Source: Bacteroidales bacterium UBA5833 (GTDB lineage Bacteria > Bacteroidota > Bacteroidia > Bacteroidales > Lentimicrobiaceae). From it: a stretch of DNA of 19,946 nucleotides. Shown piece after piece: positions 7,150-16,187 of the stretch; the first letter of the stretch is position 1; each line of letters opens with the position of its first letter. A program made the translations under genes and the position numbers. Location: assembly GCA_002433025.1 (NCBI GenBank), contig DJGZ01000021.1, positions 1 to 19,946 of the forward strand. Direction: 5' to 3'. The notes below the pieces were generated by a model. That model saw only the letters and a list, made by a program, of their open reading frames with translations. It was not told the DNA's origin and ran no database searches.

Positions 7150-8562
7150 ATGGAAATATTTTCAACAGGCCGGTTTATCAAGACCGGCAAAGAGCTCAGG
7201 GTAACGAATCCTTATAACGGCAGCCTGGTAAATACTACATATCTTGCCGGTGAAAAGGAGCTTGAAGATGCAATCACCGCGGCCCGGTCAGCAATGCTGC
7301 CCATGCGTGAACTGCCTTCGTGGAAGCGTTATAAAGTGCTGATGCATATCCGCAACCGGTTGACTGAGCGACGTGAAGAATTTGCACACATGATCTGTGC
7401 TGAGTCAGGCAAACCCCTGCGCTATGCCCTGGGCGAAACGGATCGTTCCATACAGACATTTACGGTCGCTGCCGAAGAAGCAAAGCGGTTGCCCGGCGAA
7501 TACCTCAGCCTGGACTGGACGCAGCCTGGAGAAGGTAAAGAAGGCATCGTCAGGTATTTTCCGGTTGGGATTATCGCGGGTATTGCGCCGTTTAATTTCC
7601 CCTTAAACCTGGCCGTGCATAAGCTGGCGCCTGCCATTGCCGCGGGTTGCCCCATCATACTTAAGCCATCTTCAACCACGCCGCTCAGCACACTATTGCT
7701 GGCGGAGATAATTCATGAAACCGGCCTCCCTGAAGGCGCCGTTTCCATTCTTCCGATGGACCGCAGCACAGGTAACAGGCTGGTCACAGATCCGAGAATT
7801 GCATTGTTGTCATTTACCGGTTCTCCTGAAGTGGGCTGGAAGATGAAAGCAGAAGCCGGAAAGAAAAGAGTGGTACTTGAATTGGGCGGCAATGCCGGCG
7901 TGATTGTCGGTAAAAGTTCCGATCTGTCGCTGGCCCTTAGTAAATGCCTGAGCGGTGGGTTTTCATACTCAGGTCAGGTTTGTATCCACACCCAACGCAT
8001 TTTTGTGCAAAAAGAGTTGTTTTATGAATTCAGTTACCGTTTTGCCGCCATGGTAAACCAGATCAGGTCGGGCGATCCGGCCCTGCCGGAAACCGAGTTC
8101 AGCAATATGATCGACGAGGGCAATGCCATACGGGTAGAGCAGTGGGTAAACGAGGCCCTGGCCGGGGGCGCCCGCCTTGTCTGTGGAGGAAGGAGGCTGG
8201 GAAGCTGGTTTGCGCCTACCGTTTTAACCGGCACAAATGATGATATGCGGGTATGCAGCCAGGAAGTGTTCGGCCCGGTGGTTACCCTGGAACCTTTCGA
8301 TAGCTTTTCCGAAGCGGCAGCGCGCATCAACAATACCCGCTTCGGCCTGCAGGCCGGCGTTTTCACCAACGACCTCAGCGAAATGGATGAAGCCTTTGCA
8401 AACCTTGAAGTCGGCGGAGTCATCATCAACGACGTGCCGACTTTCCGCGTTGATCACATGCCTTATGGCGGAATTAAGGATTCGGGTCTTGGCCGTGAAG
8501 GGGTGAAATATGCTGTGATGGATATGCTGGAACCAAGAATACTGGTGAAAGGGAGGAGATAA
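7150..8562 (+). CDS. NAD(P)-dependent aldehyde dehydrogenase, lactaldehyde/ALDH21-like clade
   Basis: A cytosolic aldehyde dehydrogenase of 470 residues that oxidises an aldehyde to the acid with NAD(P)+. Numbered from the ATG at 7150, the catalytic residues are Asn149 (APFNFPLN), Glu244 (VVLELGGN) and the nucleophile Cys278 (YSGQVCIHTQR); the cofactor-binding FTGSPEVGW segment is present. The ending MPYGGIKDSGLGREGVKYAV followed by MLEPRILVK is typical of the clade that includes lactaldehyde, phosphonoacetaldehyde and ALDH21-type enzymes. The substrate cannot be fixed from sequence. The frame is open upstream to a TTG at 7105, but the ATG at 7150 is preferred because family members begin near the F-x-x-G-R-F-I/V region. 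It is convergent with the S8 peptidase gene. Confidence 0.95.
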   Translation: MEIFSTGRFIKTGKELRVTNPYNGSLVNTTYLAGEKELEDAITAARSAMLPMRELPSWKRYKVLMHIRNRLTERREEFAHMICAESGKPLRYALGETDRSIQTFTVAAEEAKRLPGEYLSLDWTQPGEGKEGIVRYFPVGIIAGIAPFNFPLNLAVHKLAPAIAAGCPIILKPSSTTPLSTLLLAEIIHETGLPEGAVSILPMDRSTGNRLVTDPRIALLSFTGSPEVGWKMKAEAGKKRVVLELGGNAGVIVGKSSDLSLALSKCLSGGFSYSGQVCIHTQRIFVQKELFYEFSYRFAAMVNQIRSGDPALPETEFSNMIDEGNAIRVEQWVNEALAGGARLVCGGRRLGSWFAPTVLTGTNDDMRVCSQEVFGPVVTLEPFDSFSEAAARINNTRFGLQAGVFTNDLSEMDEAFANLEVGGVIINDVPTFRVDHMPYGGIKDSGLGREGVKYAVMDMLEPRILVKGRR

Positions 8563-8612
8563 GTATCAATTATACGCGGATTACAACCCTGAAAAACCTG
8601 CAAGGCAGATTT

Positions 8613-8636
8613 GAAGAGGGCTGAAAAAAGCCCCTT
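8613..8636. terminator. Short GC hairpin between convergent genes
   Basis: GGGCT (8618-8622) pairs with AGCCC (8629-8633) around the loop GAAAAA, 50-70 bases past the aldehyde dehydrogenase stop. There is no clear T-run after it on either strand, so termination is only a possibility. It is the best candidate in the convergent gap 8563-8732. Confidence 0.3.
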
Positions 8637-8732
8637 ATCAACGCATGGCGTGCTGAATTACAATCTTCCGGCCCTGAAAAACTGCCGGCGCCGCGGTAAA
8701 GGAATGCCCTAAAAGCCTATTTCATTCAGCAA

Positions 8733-10691
8733 TTATTGTATTACCACTTTGATTACTTCTGCTTTCCCGCTGCTTGTTAGTCTCAGCACATAAACACCGG
8801 GCGAAAGCAGAGGTTTCCAGGTTAATGTATGCACTCCCGGATTCATTGTTGCATCCAGCAGGGTTTCCTTCTTCCTGCCGTTCAGGTCGAAAACATCGAT
8901 GACTGTTTGCGTGGCTGACTCAAGCGAAAACGAAATCCTGGCTTCAGCGCTAAATGGACTTGGCGTAACTGCCAACAGACGATTGTCTGGCTTCAGGCGG
9001 CCGGTATTAACGCCGGTCCTGACCTTTACTTCAATGGGTACAATCAGTTCATTCAGAAAATAGTCCCTGATGGTAATGGATGAAAAATAATTGTCGTCAG
9101 CCATTCCGTTAGGATTTATTGTTACCGATATGGTTTCGGGTTGGCTGCCGTGAAGTATTCCTTCTGTGGTATGAACTGATAGCCAGGGTGTTGTTTCCGG
9201 GGTTGAGATTGTAAATGGATTTGTTTCACTCCCCGAGGCCGAAAGCAGTATATCGATTGTCGTAATGGTCTCCGGTGCAGATAACAGTGAGATAACCCCG
9301 GGATCGGCAGATATTGAAGGTGGGTTCTGTACCATCTGCAGGGCACCCAGCAGGTTTAACCGGCCTCCGCTGACAGTTATTCCGACAAGTGAGGGGATGG
9401 TATCAACAGAAGCGATAAGGTATCTTTTGAATTTTGAGGAGATCAGTACCGGGTTATTTTTGTATTGAACCATGGTGGCAACATCGGCAGCAGCATACAT
9501 CAGTGCGATGGCTCCTGAAACATGGGGCGACGACATGGACGTGCCTGATTTGTATCCATAAGTATCTCCCGTCCGGGTTGAGTAAATGTTGGTGCCGGGG
9601 GCTGCCAGGTCGATGCTGTTGGCCCCCCATGCTGCCTGTGAGTTCAGGGCATCGGTATTGGTGCTGTTGGTCACAGCTACAATGGATTCGTTGGTCATGG
9701 CTGTAGGAATATCGCCGTTGATGTCAACATCCCAGCCACGGTTGGCGGTAGAGGCTACATTCAGAATGCCGCAGGAACCCAGGGAGTCATAAATCGCTCC
9801 CCATAGCGGATAATTGGCCGGATTGCCGCCATCGATGCCAAAGGAGGAATTGGTAACCACCACAAAAGCACCTGCAGCGCCGTTGGTTTCATCATATATC
9901 TTACGCATGGTGAATATATAATCATACGAAGCAACGGCAACCGCTTCGTTTGAGCCTGAACCTGAAACGGGCATCAGATAGGTATTGAATGCCACCCCGG
10001 TTACCCCGAGGCTGTTGTTCCCTCTGGCGGCCGATATCCCGGCAACATGCGTACCATGGTCACTTTGCGATACGTTGCCATTGCTGCCATAGGCATTCCA
10101 GCCGTTGTAATCGTCAATGTAACCGTTTCCGTCATCATCAATGCCATTGTAGGGGATTTCAAGCCTGTTTTTCCATAAACGCAGATCTCTGTGGCCAAGA
10201 TCAACTCCACCATCAACCATGGCGATAACAAGGGTGTCCCCTTCAACAGTCACCCCGCTGGTGGCAATATCCCAGGCGTAGCTGGCCCTGATATCAGCTC
10301 CTGGGGTTCCGCTCATCTGACCGGTATTTTTCAGCGCCCATAAGGCTGAAAATGACGGGTCGTTGGGAATCAGTTCACGCTCGGTAACCTTATGGTTGAA
10401 TTGCGCAAGGTTTACCGACGGATGCCGGCGGATATCCTCAAGCAGCTTAACGGCATCAACATTTGTTTCGTTAAAACCCAGCAGCCAGATATTCATTCTG
10501 CGTGAAAGCTGCTTTTCGATGGTTATTCCGGCCGGGCTGAATGTATTCATTAACCCGGTGAGCAGTTGCTGATCGTTTCCCTGCTTCAGTTGTATCATGA
10601 GCTGCCCGGGTTCGCGCGCTGCTTCAGTAGTTTGGGCATAAGTGTGGCATGCAATGACCACAAGAATCAAAATGGAATAGAGGAATTTCAT
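8733..10691 (-). CDS. Subtilisin-like S8 serine peptidase with T9SS-type C-terminal domain
   Basis: A secreted endopeptidase of 652 residues. A signal peptide (1-19, MKFLYSILILVVIACHTYAQ region) is followed by an I9-like propeptide region to about 105 and the S8 catalytic domain, about 112-455. The triad is visible: Asp160 (IAMVDGGVD), His212 (DHGTHVAGI) and Ser385 (SGTSMSSPHVSGA), with the oxyanion Asn281 in VTNSSFG. An acidic Asp-rich insert (NGIDDDGNGYIDD, 182-194) looks like a calcium loop typical of this group. Residues about 460-560 form a BACON-like beta-sandwich. The C-terminal domain begins VTPSPFSAEARISF and ends GVYVLRLTSSGKAEVIKVVI; it has PSP where most type A sorting domains have PNP. 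It is the last gene of the minus-strand peptidase run, 172 bp after the AlgX-like gene. Confidence 0.95.
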   Translation of the reverse strand: MKFLYSILILVVIACHTYAQTTEAAREPGQLMIQLKQGNDQQLLTGLMNTFSPAGITIEKQLSRRMNIWLLGFNETNVDAVKLLEDIRRHPSVNLAQFNHKVTERELIPNDPSFSALWALKNTGQMSGTPGADIRASYAWDIATSGVTVEGDTLVIAMVDGGVDLGHRDLRLWKNRLEIPYNGIDDDGNGYIDDYNGWNAYGSNGNVSQSDHGTHVAGISAARGNNSLGVTGVAFNTYLMPVSGSGSNEAVAVASYDYIFTMRKIYDETNGAAGAFVVVTNSSFGIDGGNPANYPLWGAIYDSLGSCGILNVASTANRGWDVDINGDIPTAMTNESIVAVTNSTNTDALNSQAAWGANSIDLAAPGTNIYSTRTGDTYGYKSGTSMSSPHVSGAIALMYAAADVATMVQYKNNPVLISSKFKRYLIASVDTIPSLVGITVSGGRLNLLGALQMVQNPPSISADPGVISLLSAPETITTIDILLSASGSETNPFTISTPETTPWLSVHTTEGILHGSQPETISVTINPNGMADDNYFSSITIRDYFLNELIVPIEVKVRTGVNTGRLKPDNRLLAVTPSPFSAEARISFSLESATQTVIDVFDLNGRKKETLLDATMNPGVHTLTWKPLLSPGVYVLRLTSSGKAEVIKVVIQ

Positions 10692-10749
10692 GTGCGGTTA
10701 ATCTCCTGGATTAATTCATTAACAAGTTACCGTCTTCAATGTTTTAAGT

Positions 10750-10770
10750 TTCGTGGGCTGCTATCACGAA
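10750..10770. repeat. Inverted repeat between S8 peptidase and AlgX-like genes
   Basis: TTCGTG (10750-10755) and CACGAA (10765-10770) are perfect complements around a nine-base spacer. It lies about 60 bases upstream of the S8 start codon and could be an operator or a leader hairpin. No T-run follows on the minus strand, so termination is unlikely. Confidence 0.3.
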
Positions 10771-10863
10771 CAGTCTGACACCGGGATGATACGGTGATTT
10801 TCTGCTGTGCGCTTTCTTTATTACTGTGATCAGAATTTCACGTCCCGGAGACTGCACGGATGT

Positions 10864-12378
10864 TTACTTTTTCCCGTACTTGTCTTCATACATCCAGGTT
10901 GCATCCCTCCTGATCTGTTCATCATCACTGATGCCGTTTTCTTTGGCTTTTCTCTTTATTTCCTTCATCCAGTCAGGGGTTCCGCGTATTCCCATTTCAA
11001 GGAGCCGGATCAGGTCACGTTTGTCTGAATATTTTTCAGGAGCGTTAAGGTGGTCTTCATAAAAAAGATAGTTTGCCTCTTTCTTAATCCTTTCCTCCAG
11101 GCTCATATTCAATGCAAGACTTTCTTCATACATCCGTTTGAAACCGTCACCGTATGTCCTGATCTGATTGCTGAAGACTTCCACAGGATCGCGGTAACCG
11201 GGATAAAACAGGTCGTAAAGCTGTTCATCAAAATTCCAGGCAAAGGCATGGTGGAATCTTTCGGTAATCATAATCAGTATGAAATCACGCTGCATAATTT
11301 CATCCCTGAAATTCCTGTCGGCAGCCACCCCGTCCTGCACGTAATCGCAACGGGTAATATTTTTGTTGTAATACCAGAAATCACAATTGCTGAAGGCGTT
11401 GGGTGTAATCTGATCATTAAGCCAGTTGAAATAGAAACTGTCTCCGACAATCAGGGCATTGGGTTTGGTTTCGGTTCCGGCATTGACATATTCCAGAACC
11501 GGATAGACCAGCCCGGGCTGTGGAATCCTGAACAGAAGGTTCATGGCCAGGCCGATATCATAATCGGGGTGGCGTATGGTATCCAGCTTGACTGTTTTCC
11601 GGACAATAAGTTCAGGGACTGGTTTACCGCTGATTTTTCGCAGGTATTTCAATGTTGTATCAGCGGCCAGCGCTGCACCGTAATAACTCCAGTGGGTGCC
11701 GCATTTCGGGAAGAGCGGATTGGCTGTTTTCTCTTTGATGTCGATGAAATACCTGCTCAGGTCCAGCACGTTAACTCCGGACGCCTCAAGCCTGGCCAGC
11801 AGCATGTTGTAGTTTGATGTTTTCTCAGGCAGATTTCTGTATTTGCGGGGCCAAAGGTCGGGATGAAAACTCCCTTTCCCCGGCTCAAAGATTACAACCA
11901 GGGTTTTCCCCAAACCAGCCAGGGTATCCTGAACGACCCTGAGCTGCCGCGCTTTTTTTATCCATACACTGTCGCCAACATAATAGAGACCGGTTACTTC
12001 TCTGAGATAATCTTCTTCGAAAAGCTCGTTGTAGCGGCCTATGATCACTCCTTCGGCATTGGCCTGACGGAAAAGCGTGTAATCAGCCTGGTTGTTAAGT
12101 CTTACAAGATCACTTCTGAAACCGATATGGTGCTCAAGGCGTGCGTTAAACGTTTCCTGAAAAGAGCCGTTCAGCCATCCGGCCCGCGTAAAATCATTGA
12201 ATGACGGCTTGCCGGCATCCATAAAGGCGCCGGAAAGCGGTTTTTCCGGAAACAGCCTGAATCTTGCCTGAATTGCCGGTGCTGCAATGAGCAACATCAG
12301 CATGAAAAACATGAAGTTTTTCAACCGGTTGCCGTCAGATTTCTCGGTTTTACTCATCTGATGAATAATATCAGGCAA
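10864..12378 (-). CDS. AlgX/AlgJ-like SGNH-hydrolase-fold protein, membrane anchored
   Basis: A 504-residue protein of the AlgX/AlgJ-related SGNH group, whose studied members transfer acetyl groups onto exopolysaccharides in the periplasm. A single hydrophobic segment at 20-37 (FMFFMLMLLIAAPAI) would anchor it with the rest outside the inner membrane. Family landmarks are the conserved N-terminal region around HHIGFRSDLVRLNN (83-96) and GVIIGRYNELF (110-120), the GTHWSYYGA block (227-235), and VGDSFYFNW (311-319) with the likely nucleophile Ser314. In AlgJ and AlgX the catalytic dyad before Trp is Asp-x-His; here it reads Gly227-Thr228-His229, so the Asp is missing. No MBOAT acyl-donor partner is in the window. 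It begins 37 bp after the papain-like gene with no terminator between, so they may share a transcript. Alternative start: Met8. Confidence 0.8.
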   Translation of the reverse strand: MPDIIHQMSKTEKSDGNRLKNFMFFMLMLLIAAPAIQARFRLFPEKPLSGAFMDAGKPSFNDFTRAGWLNGSFQETFNARLEHHIGFRSDLVRLNNQADYTLFRQANAEGVIIGRYNELFEEDYLREVTGLYYVGDSVWIKKARQLRVVQDTLAGLGKTLVVIFEPGKGSFHPDLWPRKYRNLPEKTSNYNMLLARLEASGVNVLDLSRYFIDIKEKTANPLFPKCGTHWSYYGAALAADTTLKYLRKISGKPVPELIVRKTVKLDTIRHPDYDIGLAMNLLFRIPQPGLVYPVLEYVNAGTETKPNALIVGDSFYFNWLNDQITPNAFSNCDFWYYNKNITRCDYVQDGVAADRNFRDEIMQRDFILIMITERFHHAFAWNFDEQLYDLFYPGYRDPVEVFSNQIRTYGDGFKRMYEESLALNMSLEERIKKEANYLFYEDHLNAPEKYSDKRDLIRLLEMGIRGTPDWMKEIKRKAKENGISDDEQIRRDATWMYEDKYGKK

Positions 12379-12415
12379 ATTTAATGGTTTCTCCGCTTGT
12401 TAATCCTGAAAACAT

Positions 12416-15400
12416 CTATTGACCTGTTCTGATCAGTTTTTTTACTAGTGTTCCTTTGTTTGTTTTGAGCATGATCAGGTAACTGCCGGGCATTGTGCCT
12501 TCAAATACAGGTTCAAGCTGGTGTGTACCGGGGTTTAAAGGAATTGTGGAATCATATTGGTAGCAGATCCTTCCGGGCAAATCGGTAATTATAACAGTTA
12601 CCGGGCTGGTTTCTGTCAGCGTCCAGGTTATTTTCAGGTCGTGCTGCGAGGGATTGGGGTAAACCGAGAATGCGGATACGGGAATGGTCTGTCCGGGGAC
12701 GCCGGTGGGTACCGCATAAACGGGCAACATAATATAGTCAATTCTGGCGCAGTCTTCACCATTGGAGACGCTGTAATCTTTGGTGTAACGCCACGAAAAC
12801 ACCTGCTCACCGGCAGGAACATACATTCTCGCGTAAGTCCAGTCCCAGTTTCCGGCCCACTTCCCGAGTTCCTGTGCATCGCTGAAAAACCTGAGATAAT
12901 CATAATTGGCTTCCGATGACACCTTGAACCAGAAGGATACGGAGTCGGCAAAAGCCACGTTCCAGTTTAGCCAGAGGCTGGAGGTCTGGTTATCGGTAAT
13001 CGGGCCTGAACGGGCGTTGTGATTTCCTTCGTAGGCGTTGCCATCTTCAATAAACCAATTAGCACTTCCGCCGGTTTCCCATTCGAAACTTTCAAAATTC
13101 CCGCTTTCAAAATCTTCGGCAATAAATCCGGTAAGCAGTGGAATGGTCTTCAGGTAGCCAAACTGATGATAACCGGTTACATTCAGGTTCACCTGTACAA
13201 CATAGTTCAGCGGTGTGGCAGCATCCAGAGCAACCATAAAAGTTGTCTGCCACTCCTCTTGTGAAAGCAGGGTGTCTTTAGCCTGGGCCGCGCCGCTGAT
13301 GGTAATGTATGGGTCCCAGGAAGAAAGGCTTGCAGCAGCATTTACAAGTTTTGCACCTCCTGTATTGGTGAGGTTGATCCTGAGAAGGGCATTTTCGCCG
13401 GGTTCAAGAATTCCGTTGTTCCCGTCAAAAACCTGAAGTCCGCTGATGCTGATAACCGGACGGAATGCCTGAACCCTCACGGTGCGCGACCAGTTGCCTT
13501 CGGCTGAGGAGGCATTGATGATAAGAGATGCCAGGTGTCCATCGGGCACCTGGTTACCGGCAATGAATGTAAAGGCGTTTTCAATCAGGTAGGTCTGGCC
13601 GGGCTGAAGCCCGGGAATGACGGATGTACCTGCCGTTATGTTCAGGTAAGGATCGAGGGAGGTAAGGTTAAATGTAACCGGCCCGGTAACATAGCTGTTC
13701 AGGTTTGTTACTTCAAGCGTCATCATGCAGGTTTCCCCGAATTCAACGATGTCATCGTCACCCGCGGTAACCGAGTATTCCATCTGCAGGCCCTCGGTAT
13801 TCAGTATAAATGTTTTGAAAGACCGTATATTGTTCTTATCGGTTGCGCATACTTTAATGGGTTGATCATTATAATAACTGGTTGTAGTGCCGGAAAGTAT
13901 CCCGTTATCGCTGAGGCTGATACCCTGATGTAACCGCATCGGTGCAAACCTGGTAAACTGATCTGTGGCGGGAGTAAAATCAGGGGTATGGGTTAGTATG
14001 TTGTAATTTTCTCCATCTCCGGCTGAAATACCTGCAAAACGATTTGTAAATGAAGGAATCATGCACTCTCCGTAATTGAATTCTATGGTGCCGTCGGGAT
14101 AAAGCCGGGCAGTGGCATTCAGCAATCCTCCTGTAACCTGATAGACCGATAGTTTCCATCGGAATGTGACATAATCCCCGGTTTCCTCATACCATATCCC
14201 GTCACCCTGTCCGGGATCAATAACAAAAGGATGCGACATACAGGGCGCGATCATGGCCGTCTGCATAAAATAGGTTCTTCCTTCAATATAGAATGGCCAG
14301 GGGATCAGGGAGTTTTCAAACATCAGGTACCCGTCGGTAGTGGCATACACTTTTGATATTTCATTGCCAAAGAATGGAAATGTGAAAGGAAGGTTCACTT
14401 CGGCTTTCCCGCTGCTGTTGTTGTTGGGGGTAAGTTTTGTCTGTGTAATTACGGGCATTACAACTGTTGAGTCGGTACGTGCATAATCTTCAGCAATATG
14501 CCATCGGTAAGGCGGAGTACCACCTTCGGCTGTAAGCTGGGTGGTATAATTGCTGTAAAGCTGCAGCGGGGGCAGATCCATGGTTGTAATCAGCACAGGA
14601 TCATAGTTTACGGAAGCATTTACACTTACCATAGTAATGCCGTTGTTCACCAGCGGGATTTCATTTACCGGACAGTTTATCTGGTTTACGCCCGAAGTAT
14701 AGTCAATCAGCGAAAAACTGATCAGGGAGCCGCCCGAACCGCTGAGCGGATCATTTTCACGGATCATCAGAAAGTATTTTGCTTCCGCACCGGGTTCCAC
14801 ATAGGCGAGCAGCGGATTCAGATCGAGGCCGAATTCAATGGCTTCAGGTAGCCCGCTGCCCTGCATAGGATTACATCCTCCCTGGAAGTCGAAAATCGGA
14901 AAATGCAGGATATGATCGGGTTGTGCAGCCTGGGGATCGGAAGATACCCCGACGGTGACTTTCAGGCTGTTACGGCAACTGTGCGACATGTTGACTTTGG
15001 CGGTGAGCTGGGGAAGGTGGTTATCCCTGACATCGGTCACCACAACGGTGTTGTCCCAGATTCCGCCCTGGGTAAAGAGGTCGGCGACTGATTTGTACAT
15101 CATATAGGAAAAACCCTCGTCGCCCCATCCGCTGATGGAGCCATAGGTGTTGGCCATTTTAAATCCGCCGATCTCCCAGTCACGGATATCCACAATTCCA
15201 TCTCCGGTGATGTCTATATGGTTGGTATATCGTCCGTCTTCGTTGTAATCCCAGCGGATGGAATCATTGTATCCGCATATTGTCATCGCATGGTTTGCCG
15301 AGCTGCCCCATGCCGTTATCACGTGTTTTCCGGCTTCCGGAGTTCCGGCCGGAAGGGTTGCAGGCGGATTGGAGTATTGTGCATAGAAGCAACCGACACC

Positions 15401-16027
15401 TCCTGCCGAAGACCCGTTACCGTGGTCATAAATCCAGTTTTTCAGGGTTTGTAAACCTTCAAGGGTGTTGACTTTTATGGAATAAACCTCCGTTACACGG
15501 TTGTGCATGGCATTATAATACTCGTTGTATCCGCTCATCCAACGCGAAGGGCCTCCGGGAGCCATTCCGCCATAATCCGCAACAGTTGGATTTCCTGCCT
15601 TTTTAAGGATTTCATAGGTCTCATAAAAACTGATCCCCGCATTGGTTCCGCCGTTAATAAAGTTATAGGTAAAGTGAGTTGTATATTGGTTCTGCGGCAG
15701 GTTGGCCGGTGCCTGGCGCAGATAATCAATTTCGTATGTGAATGCCACACCTATACTGCTCGCCTGGCCGCATTCCAACCCAACCTGGGCAACCAGCGGC
15801 CTGAACCACGGAAGTTGTGAATTATCAACCGCTGCCGGAATGAGCCGGCGGACTGTTGATTCGGATAACTTTAACTCAGGGAGCTGCGATAGCTTGAGAG
15901 AGTCGTAACTGCTCATCGGTAACAATTCAGGATAGGCATCATTGTCAGCCGGTTTGTACTGTCCGAAAGCAAGTACTGAAAACAATACTGCTGAAGCAGC
16001 AAGGTTAAAACGCAGGAGGTTCCTCAT
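12416..16027 (-). CDS. Papain-like (C1) cysteine peptidase, multidomain, T9SS type A sorting domain
   Basis: A secreted protein of 1203 residues. The ATG at 16027 is chosen because it gives a clean signal peptide (MRNLLRFNLAASAVLFSVLAFG); the frame is open 19 codons further up. The C1 domain spans about 75-330: Gln81 and Cys86 (QVGLECGQASS), His246 (NHAMTICGYND) and Asn293 (ANTYG, then WGDEGFSYMMY). Trp, usual after the catalytic Cys, is absent. Between His and Asn lies a Ca-binding-like loop (DITGDGIVDIRDWE, about 272-285). A Putative-Ig fold appears split (about 494-515 and 700-746) by an inserted beta-rich domain (about 537-699). Two CARDB-like units follow, then a jelly-roll-like module (971-1101) shared with the C25 neighbour, and the sorting domain from VYPNPSQHD to the end. 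It lies downstream of a terminator at 16117-16138 and 37 bp before the AlgX-like gene. Confidence 0.9.
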   Translation of the reverse strand: MRNLLRFNLAASAVLFSVLAFGQYKPADNDAYPELLPMSSYDSLKLSQLPELKLSESTVRRLIPAAVDNSQLPWFRPLVAQVGLECGQASSIGVAFTYEIDYLRQAPANLPQNQYTTHFTYNFINGGTNAGISFYETYEILKKAGNPTVADYGGMAPGGPSRWMSGYNEYYNAMHNRVTEVYSIKVNTLEGLQTLKNWIYDHGNGSSAGGVGCFYAQYSNPPATLPAGTPEAGKHVITAWGSSANHAMTICGYNDSIRWDYNEDGRYTNHIDITGDGIVDIRDWEIGGFKMANTYGSISGWGDEGFSYMMYKSVADLFTQGGIWDNTVVVTDVRDNHLPQLTAKVNMSHSCRNSLKVTVGVSSDPQAAQPDHILHFPIFDFQGGCNPMQGSGLPEAIEFGLDLNPLLAYVEPGAEAKYFLMIRENDPLSGSGGSLISFSLIDYTSGVNQINCPVNEIPLVNNGITMVSVNASVNYDPVLITTMDLPPLQLYSNYTTQLTAEGGTPPYRWHIAEDYARTDSTVVMPVITQTKLTPNNNSSGKAEVNLPFTFPFFGNEISKVYATTDGYLMFENSLIPWPFYIEGRTYFMQTAMIAPCMSHPFVIDPGQGDGIWYEETGDYVTFRWKLSVYQVTGGLLNATARLYPDGTIEFNYGECMIPSFTNRFAGISAGDGENYNILTHTPDFTPATDQFTRFAPMRLHQGISLSDNGILSGTTTSYYNDQPIKVCATDKNNIRSFKTFILNTEGLQMEYSVTAGDDDIVEFGETCMMTLEVTNLNSYVTGPVTFNLTSLDPYLNITAGTSVIPGLQPGQTYLIENAFTFIAGNQVPDGHLASLIINASSAEGNWSRTVRVQAFRPVISISGLQVFDGNNGILEPGENALLRINLTNTGGAKLVNAAASLSSWDPYITISGAAQAKDTLLSQEEWQTTFMVALDAATPLNYVVQVNLNVTGYHQFGYLKTIPLLTGFIAEDFESGNFESFEWETGGSANWFIEDGNAYEGNHNARSGPITDNQTSSLWLNWNVAFADSVSFWFKVSSEANYDYLRFFSDAQELGKWAGNWDWTYARMYVPAGEQVFSWRYTKDYSVSNGEDCARIDYIMLPVYAVPTGVPGQTIPVSAFSVYPNPSQHDLKITWTLTETSPVTVIITDLPGRICYQYDSTIPLNPGTHQLEPVFEGTMPGSYLIMLKTNKGTLVKKLIRTGQ

Positions 16028-16110
16028 GGTTGTTCTGGGCTTATAAGGATGTGAAATTAGGAAAAATGAAGATATATTGCGCAATTATTGTCCGTGCTTT
16101 TTCAAAAGAA

Positions 16111-16138
16111 AGTAAAGGCCTGCCGATAAAGGCAGGCC
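16111..16138 (-). terminator. Intrinsic terminator between C25 and C1 peptidase genes
   Basis: A perfect eight-pair stem, GGCCTGCC (16117-16124) with GGCAGGCC (16131-16138), has a six-base loop. On the minus strand the tail reads TTTACTTTCTTTTG, which is U-rich. It lies 50 bp after the C25 stop codon and 90 bp before the papain-like start, so the two peptidase genes are probably separate transcripts or linked only by read-through. Confidence 0.8.
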
Positions 16139-16187
16139 CTGGAAGATACCCCTAAGTATCCGGCAGTAAACAGGCAGATTCACTGTC

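Noticed and set aside
10779..10796. CACCG/CGGTG hairpin followed by ATTTTC on the plus strand
   Set aside because: No plus-strand gene ends there, and on the minus strand it lacks a T-run, so it does not work as a terminator for the AlgX-like gene.
11050..11817. A 255-codon open frame on the plus strand
   Set aside because: It lies wholly antisense to the AlgX-like gene, whose family motifs are clear; its translation has no recognisable domain and is a shadow of that gene's codon bias.
12379..12415. Possible terminator between the papain-like and AlgX-like genes
   Set aside because: The 37 bases contain no hairpin or T-run, so they are treated as an operon gap.
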